The position numbers and the translations under genes are program-made. This document shows, one piece after another, positions 6,841 to 9,991 of a DNA stretch of 9,991 nt (the first letter of the stretch is position 1; each line of letters opens with the position of its first letter). The notes below the pieces were generated by a model. It was not told the DNA's origin and did not search any database. It worked only from the letters and a program-made list of their open reading frames with translations. Source of the DNA: Verrucomicrobiota bacterium (GTDB lineage: Bacteria > Verrucomicrobiota > Verrucomicrobiia > Verrucomicrobiales > Akkermansiaceae); contig JAPLUJ010000536.1 in NCBI GenBank assembly GCA_026397695.1, positions 1 through 9,991 on the forward strand. Reading direction: 5' to 3'.

Positions 6841-8309
6841 TCATGGAAACCCTTGCCGGACGCCGGCTCTGTTAGAAACACGGCGACGTCCTGGCGTTGC
6901 GCGCTGTTCCACTGGAAGGTGAGCAGATAGTCGATGCTGTCGCTCATCGCGCCGGGCAACACCATCAAACTGGTGGCCAGTGCAAGACCACAACAAGTGA
7001 ACACCGCCTGCCACGGACGCCGCTCGATGTTGCGCAAGGCCATGCGGAAAACCGGACTGAACAAGCGCGTCAGGCCGATGCGTTCGAAGAGCGAGGGTTG
7101 GAAATCCGCGGGAGGTTCCGGCCGCATCGCCTCTGCGGGTGGCAGCTTCACCGCCTGCCACACAACACTCAGCACGCCTAACACCGAAGTCCCGAGACTG
7201 ATCAATAGAGCAACGCCCAGAGCGCTGTAATCCATCCGGAAAACAAGCGATGGAAAACGGAAAAACAAGGTGTAAAGATCCACAAGCTGTGCTCCTAACA
7301 AGCGGCCGGCCGTGCCGCCGATGAGGGTGCCTAACACGCCAATGACCAACACGAACTTGAGATAGTGGATGCCAACCTGGCGCGACGAATACCCGAGCGC
7401 CTTCATCTGGGCGATTTGCTCGCGCTGCAAACGCACGATACGCGCCAGCACGGCATTGACCATGAATGCCGCCACACTCAGAAAGACTAACGGATAGATG
7501 AATGACAGCGAGTGCAGCACCCGCAACTCGTCATCCAGGCGCTGGACAGACGCCTGGTCCTTGCGGGTGTACGCGCCGCCCGCGCCATACGGGGCGAGCA
7601 CCCGGTCCATCTCCGCGATGACCGGCGCGGCCGCAGCCCCGGGCGCAAGATCGATGCAGACATCGTTGAATGCGCCATCCAGATTGTAGGCCACAGCCAG
7701 CGCGTGGTAGTTCATCCAGATCACGCTGAAGCGCTTGTGGTCCGGCAGGGTTTCGCCGGCGCGGGCTTCGAACACAAACTCGGGTGACAGCCCGATGCCG
7801 CAGATCTGCAGGGTTTCGCGCCGTCCATTGATGACCGCCACCAGCGAGTCGCCGGGTTGCAGGCCGTTGGCAAGGGCGAAGGACTCGCCTAACACCACCT
7901 CGCGCCGGTTGTCCGTGAGCGGAAACCTGCCGCTGCGCAGAAACACCAGGTTGAGCTTTTGCGCCGCTCCGTCTTCCGGCAGCGAAATGATGTGGCCGGT
8001 GGCCGGTGCTGCCAGACCGGGCAGATCGAGCGTCACATCCACCACCACGCGCGTTTCCACCGTGGCCACGCCGGGCAACGTGGTCAAGCGCTCCGCCACG
8101 GACAACGGCGCACGTTTCAAAACGGCGAAGATATCCGCCAGCGCGTATTGCTGATAGTACGCGGCGCGGGTCGATTCCAAGGTGAGAATCAAACTGCGCG
8201 TCATGATCATCATCGCCAGCCCGCACGCCATCACCAGACTCACCGCGAGAACCTGGCCCTTCATCCGGCCGAGGTCGCGCAGCAGTTTCCTATCTAACGT
8301 GTCGAGCAT
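6828..8309 (-). CDS. FtsX/MacB-type ABC permease, N-terminal half of a broken gene
   Basis: 493 residues from ATG 8309, which opens the family-like LDRKLLRDLGRMKGQ; the frame runs up to 8330 but the seven extra residues are unlike the family. Membrane helices lie at about 18-42, 268-290, 318-342, 365-388 and 436-456. A MacB-like periplasmic core is at 50-255, and the FtsX coupling motif QREQIAQMKALGYSSRQV follows helix two. The frame ends at 6828 just after DVAVFLTEPASGKGFHD. Homologues, as I recall the family, have some 55-70 further residues before the sequence resumed in the downstream half, so an internal deletion with frame loss is likely near 6838. No ABC ATPase or membrane-fusion gene lies within the window on either side, unlike usual operons. 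The start has no Shine-Dalgarno site. Likely non-functional unless the break is a sequence artefact. Confidence 0.87.
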   Translation of the reverse strand: MLDTLDRKLLRDLGRMKGQVLAVSLVMACGLAMMIMTRSLILTLESTRAAYYQQYALADIFAVLKRAPLSVAERLTTLPGVATVETRVVVDVTLDLPGLAAPATGHIISLPEDGAAQKLNLVFLRSGRFPLTDNRREVVLGESFALANGLQPGDSLVAVINGRRETLQICGIGLSPEFVFEARAGETLPDHKRFSVIWMNYHALAVAYNLDGAFNDVCIDLAPGAAAAPVIAEMDRVLAPYGAGGAYTRKDQASVQRLDDELRVLHSLSFIYPLVFLSVAAFMVNAVLARIVRLQREQIAQMKALGYSSRQVGIHYLKFVLVIGVLGTLIGGTAGRLLGAQLVDLYTLFFRFPSLVFRMDYSALGVALLISLGTSVLGVLSVVWQAVKLPPAEAMRPEPPADFQPSLFERIGLTRLFSPVFRMALRNIERRPWQAVFTCCGLALATSLMVLPGAMSDSIDYLLTFQWNSAQRQDVAVFLTEPASGKGFHDGRT

Positions 8310-8336
8310 GGTTGCAGGTGGGTATTCCACTGGAAA

Positions 8337-8351
8337 TGCGGACAGTCCGCA
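8337..8351. promoter_or_regulatory. 15-bp perfect palindrome upstream of the ABC permease
   Basis: TGCGGAC, one central base, GTCCGCA: a perfect odd palindrome centred at 8344, 35 bases before the permease ATG at 8309. Its place suits a dimeric repressor site over the promoter. A weak promoter-like arrangement overlaps it on the minus strand (TTGCGG, 17 bases, TGGAAT) but is too poor to call. It could also act as a hairpin in the RNA. Confidence 0.45.
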
Positions 8352-8403
8352 ATCACCGAAACCCGCATGGTTCTCCTGTCGGTGTCGGACAAAAAAGTTA
8401 AGG

Positions 8404-8460
8404 CCATGTCATAAGGTTTATCAATTGGACGCTGGAGCGTGTCTAGGAACCATGACATGG
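8404..8460. repeat. Nested inverted repeat containing copy 2 of the CTAGGAACCATG motif
   Basis: CCATGTCAT (8404-8412) and ATGACATGG (8452-8460) are perfect 9-bp inverted arms around 39 bases. Inside is a second palindrome, ACGCT-GG-AGCGT (8429-8440), and then CTAGGAACCATG (8443-8454), which overlaps the right arm. The same 12-mer after a hairpin occurs at 2317-2328 in inverse orientation. It resembles a small non-coding mobile or REP-like element; no transposase is present. Confidence 0.5.
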
Positions 8461-8526
8461 ATCCGTATGACCCAGGAAAGCATGCGTGTCAACGTCATGG
8501 GCATAAGGGTTTCAGCTAATTCTTCA

Positions 8527-8733
8527 GGGCCGAAGGCCCAGCCATATAACAGCCTAGGCCAAAGGCCTGGGTTTCCGCGCACCCAGGGAATTCCAAGGGC
8601 TGAAAGCCCGCAATAGAGGACATTTGATGGGCCATCCAACGTCTGTTAGGTCGGGCCTTCAGCCCTCAATATTCATGGTGATGCCATGACCCAGGGCGTT
8701 GCCCTGGGCTGGTATGGAGCGGGCCTTTGGCCC
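8527..8733. repeat. Array of about seven short hairpins with mostly 3-base loops (REP-like element)
   Basis: Stems found: GGGCC-GAA-GGCCC (8527-8539); CCTAGGCC-AAA-GGCCTGGG (8553-8571, one G-T pair); GGGCT-GAA-AGCCC (8597-8609); GGGC-CTTCA-GCCC (8653-8665); CATGG-TGATG-CCATG (8674-8688); CCCAGGGC-GTT-GCCCTGGG (8690-8708, perfect 8 bp); GGGCC-TTT-GGCCC (8721-8733). A competing 7-bp stem, CCTGGGT/ACCCAGG, joins 8566-8572 to 8581-8587. The open frames through it have the Gly/Pro/Arg/Trp-rich make-up that palindromic GC repeats produce and are not taken as genes. Similar GGGC-loop-GCCC intergenic repeats are, as I recall, common in Planctomycetota and Verrucomicrobiota. It fills the gene-free stretch between the permease and the restriction-gene remnant. 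Confidence 0.7.
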
Positions 8734-8776
8734 TTGAATCCCTGCGAATTAAAGACCTTTGGCGACGTAGGAGAGC

Positions 8777-8985
8777 CTGCGCGGTGTGGCATTCCTCATC
8801 TGCGCCGTCGAGGTAGGAGTAGCGCCGGGCGGGAGTGAGGCGTTCTTCGGGTTTGATACGCCCGGTTTTCAGATCGCGCTTGGTTTCATACTCCATGCGG
8901 ACGAATGAGAAGCGCCAGGCCTTTGGCGTCCGGTGCGACAAAGGCCACGAGGGCGGCTTGCTTGTAGGAATTGTCCTCGAGCAGG
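8777..8985 (-). pseudogene. Fragment of a type IIG-like (Eco57I-type) restriction-methylase, frameshifted
   Basis: Reading the minus strand and removing one base in the GGCC run at 8918-8921 gives a continuous stretch: NSYKQAALVAFVAPDAKG, then WRFSFVRMEYETKRDLKTG, then LTPARRYSYLDGADEECHTA. This matches my memory of the N-terminal domain of large Eco57I-type restriction-modification proteins, where RFSxV...E, TPxRRYSxLxG and HTAQ are conserved. The match stops at the CAG codon ending at 8777; after that an unrelated frame stops at 8749. It starts directly at the stop codon of the neighbouring PIN toxin gene (8986-8988). Around 70 residues of a protein that normally exceeds 1,000 remain, with no catalytic motif, so it is dead. 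The family is recalled, not searched. Confidence 0.5.
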
Positions 8986-9387
8986 CTACGGTTCGAGGGG
9001 TATGGCCAACAGAAGCCCGTGAGAGGTAAAGGGCTTGAAATCTGCGGTGTTGAGAGTGGCGAGAGGCACTTGCTGGGAGATGGCAGCGGCGGCAATCATG
9101 GCATCCACCCGCAAGCGTCGCGGGCGATCTGCGGCATTAAAAAGCAGGGCTGCAACCTGTGCCTGAGCGGCTGCAAACGGGATGATGCCCCCCTTGAGAA
9201 AAGCCATCATGGTATCGATCTGAGCGGCTGTGACAGGACCGCAAAGAAATTCATACCAAGCGGGAGCTGCCGTGCAAAACGTCTCCCCCGCTGCGACCCA
9301 GGCGAGAAGGTGACGGGATTCCGGACGAGCCTCGATCACTCCGCCTATCAGAAAGTTCGCGTCGAGGCAAATCACTCGCCCCTCCAA
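8986..9387 (-). CDS. vapC: PIN-domain ribonuclease toxin (VapC family), second module
   Basis: 133 residues. All four PIN acidic residues are visible: Asp9 in VICLDANFLIG, Glu46 in AWYEFLCG, Asp95 in LRVDAMIAAAAI and Asp116 in TLNTADFKPF. It is therefore a complete, probably active magnesium-dependent RNase toxin. The sequence differs clearly from the toxin at 1838-2251, so this is an independent module and not a duplication. ATG 9387 overlaps the antitoxin stop by 16 bases, giving a coupled two-gene operon with the antitoxin first. Immediately after its TAG the sequence becomes a restriction-methylase fragment, so the module may have been inserted into or next to that gene. Confidence 0.9.
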   Translation of the reverse strand: MEGRVICLDANFLIGGVIEARPESRHLLAWVAAGETFCTAAPAWYEFLCGPVTAAQIDTMMAFLKGGIIPFAAAQAQVAALLFNAADRPRRLRVDAMIAAAAISQQVPLATLNTADFKPFTSHGLLLAIPLEP

Positions 9388-9632
9388 TGTTTCCTGTCTT
9401 CATACACTTCAGCGATGTAGGCGTTTCCCTTTTCGAGATCAAGCCCCCCCCCCGAGGCGAATAGTGCTCGCAGCATGGCGGCCGGGTCGGGATTCTCGGC
9501 TTGTTTAGGGTTTTCTGCTTGCTCGACGGAACGCCGCACAACTTCGGCCTGCGAAACATCCCAGCGAGCGGCTAGGCGTTTGAGGCGTTGAGCCGTAGCT
9601 TCATCCAAGGCGAAGGTTGTTCTGTGAGTCAT
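9372..9632 (-). CDS. Ribbon-helix-helix antitoxin of the second PIN toxin pair
   Basis: 86 residues from ATG 9632. THRTTFALDEATAQRLKRLA followed by ARWDVSQAEVVRRSVEQAE is a textbook ribbon-helix-helix unit: beta strand 3-8, helix 10-22, turn at WDVS, helix 27-39. The remainder (AMLRALFASGGGLDLEKGNAY region) is the likely toxin-neutralising tail. The start is fixed by the family pattern and by the promoter at 9648-9676; the frame upstream to 9941 is out of register with any family and crosses the promoter. Oddity: residues SGGGL are encoded by an uninterrupted run of ten G (plus-strand C run at 9444-9453), a likely slippage site inside the antitoxin. Confidence 0.87.
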   Translation of the reverse strand: MTHRTTFALDEATAQRLKRLAARWDVSQAEVVRRSVEQAENPKQAENPDPAAMLRALFASGGGLDLEKGNAYIAEVYEDRKHWRGE

Positions 9633-9647
9633 CGTTGGCACACCATC

Positions 9648-9679
9648 ACTACACACCATTGAAGCGGCCTTGTCAAGGC
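9648..9679 (-). promoter_or_regulatory. Promoter and overlapping palindromic operator of the second toxin-antitoxin operon
   Basis: On the minus strand there is a consensus -35 box TTGACA (9676-9671), a 17-base spacer and TGTAGT (9653-9648), 15 bases before ATG 9632. The -35 box lies inside a palindrome, GCCTT-GTC-AAGGC (9667-9679), a fitting site for autorepression by the RHH antitoxin. The predicted leader is only about 9 bases, with no Shine-Dalgarno site. Confidence 0.6.
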
Positions 9680-9723
9680 AAGGAGGAGGAAAGAATGAGT
9701 TCGCGGGGTGCGGGGGCCTCGTC

Positions 9724-9831
9724 CTATTGGCGCTTTTGCGGGACGGCGACGAGGTATTTGAGTTCGCTCTTGGTCTGCTTCTCGTCCCCTTCCGCGCTTT
9801 CCTTGGAGTTGATTTTGTCGAACAGGCTGCC
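9724..9831 (-). pseudogene. Short coding-like C-terminal remnant of unknown family
   Basis: The minus frame ending at the TAG 9724-9726 reads GSLFDKINSKESAEGDEKQT and then KSELKYLVAVPQKRQ. Nearly all third positions are G or C and the make-up is that of a soluble charged protein, so this is the coding frame here, while the HicB frame becomes Arg-rich. It has no start of its own. It is either the true C-terminus of the HicB-like gene after a frameshift near 9830, or the tail of another gene joined to it by deletion. I do not recognise the family. Confidence 0.4.
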
Positions 9832-9832
9832 T

Positions 9833-9991
9833 GACCTCGGTCTCCGACGCGTACTCGAAGAAGAGTTCCACCGCTTCGTGCAGGTTCGCCTTGGCTTCCT
9901 CCACGGTCGCGCCTTGGGAGGCCACGTCCAACTCCGGGCATAGGGCGACGAAACCGCCGTCTTCACGGGTCAATATCGCTGTGAGTGTGTG
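9833..9991 (-). CDS. HicB-family antitoxin, N-terminal domain, cut by the right edge and broken at its end
   Basis: The minus strand from the right edge reads LTAILTREDGGFVALCPELD and then VASQGATVEEAKANLHEAVELFFEYA, the HicB partial-RNase-H-like fold: YxAxxxxEDGGYVAxCPEL, then SQGxTxEEAxxNLxEAVEL. The true ATG should lie only a few codons beyond base 9991. HicB neutralises the HicA mRNA-interferase toxin; hicA is not in the window and would be expected to the right. After EYASETEV the family's final strand is missing: the frame continues as Arg-rich sequence to a stop at 9629, while a better coding frame ends at 9724. The protein is thus truncated, frameshifted or fused. Confidence 0.75.

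Noticed and set aside
8527..8733. CRISPR array
   Set aside because: The repeats are short, unequal, self-complementary and irregularly spaced, with no cas gene.
8421..8941. Open frames on the minus strand (8421-8639 and 8666-8941) as protein genes
   Set aside because: They cross the hairpin array, and their Gly/Pro/Arg/Trp-rich sequence comes from the palindromic repeats. Only the 8777-8941 part resembles a real protein, and that is a fragment.

Overview
The window looks like chromosomal DNA, by eye roughly 60% G+C, from a free-living Verrucomicrobiota-type bacterium or a relative in the Planctomycetota/Lentisphaerota group. The evidence is a secreted DUF1080 (3-keto-disaccharide hydrolase) protein beside a URO-D-like gene, a verrucomicrobial style of envelope protein, absent or weak Shine-Dalgarno sites, and palindrome-rich intergenic repeats. 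No rRNA, tRNA, CRISPR array or intact transposase was seen.

Layout. 1-1484 (minus): the start of a URO-D-like gene cut by the left edge, preceded by a secreted DUF1080 gene with its own promoter. 1588-2251 (plus): a compact ribbon-helix-helix/PIN toxin-antitoxin pair. 2348-3563 (minus) and 3721-5789 (plus): a divergent pair of single-pass envelope proteins. One is an OmpA-domain protein with a TonB/TolA-like energised anchor; the other is a membrane-anchored transglutaminase-like protein. Each carries one apparent single-base frameshift. 5881-6018: a scrap of a squalene/prenyltransferase-repeat gene. 6049-8309 (minus): an FtsX/MacB-type ABC permease broken into two halves by an apparent internal deletion; no ATPase partner is in the window. 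8310-8750: a gene-free stretch holding a 15-bp palindrome, a nested inverted repeat and an array of about seven small hairpins. 8777-9991 (minus): a decaying defence-type island with a frameshifted piece of a type IIG-like restriction-methylase, a complete second RHH/PIN toxin-antitoxin operon with a good promoter and operator, and a truncated HicB antitoxin at the right edge.

How it fits together. The OmpA/TolA-like protein and the transglutaminase-like protein are divergent, share a short control region containing a perfect hairpin, and have the same plan (short cytoplasmic head, one membrane helix, proline-rich linker, periplasmic domain), so they may act together at the cell wall. The DUF1080 and URO-D-like genes are likely one catabolic transcription unit. 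The toxin-antitoxin genes and broken fragments look like accessory DNA. The strongest unexplained signals are (i) TTA leucine codons that sit almost only in the context G-TTA-G, with CTAAC/GTTAG frequent across the non-TA part; (ii) the hairpin array at 8527-8733; and (iii) the OmpA protein with a TonB/TolA SxxxH anchor and a proline-rich tail after the OmpA domain. Several genes carry indels, so sequence error or misassembly must be excluded before calling them true pseudogenes.
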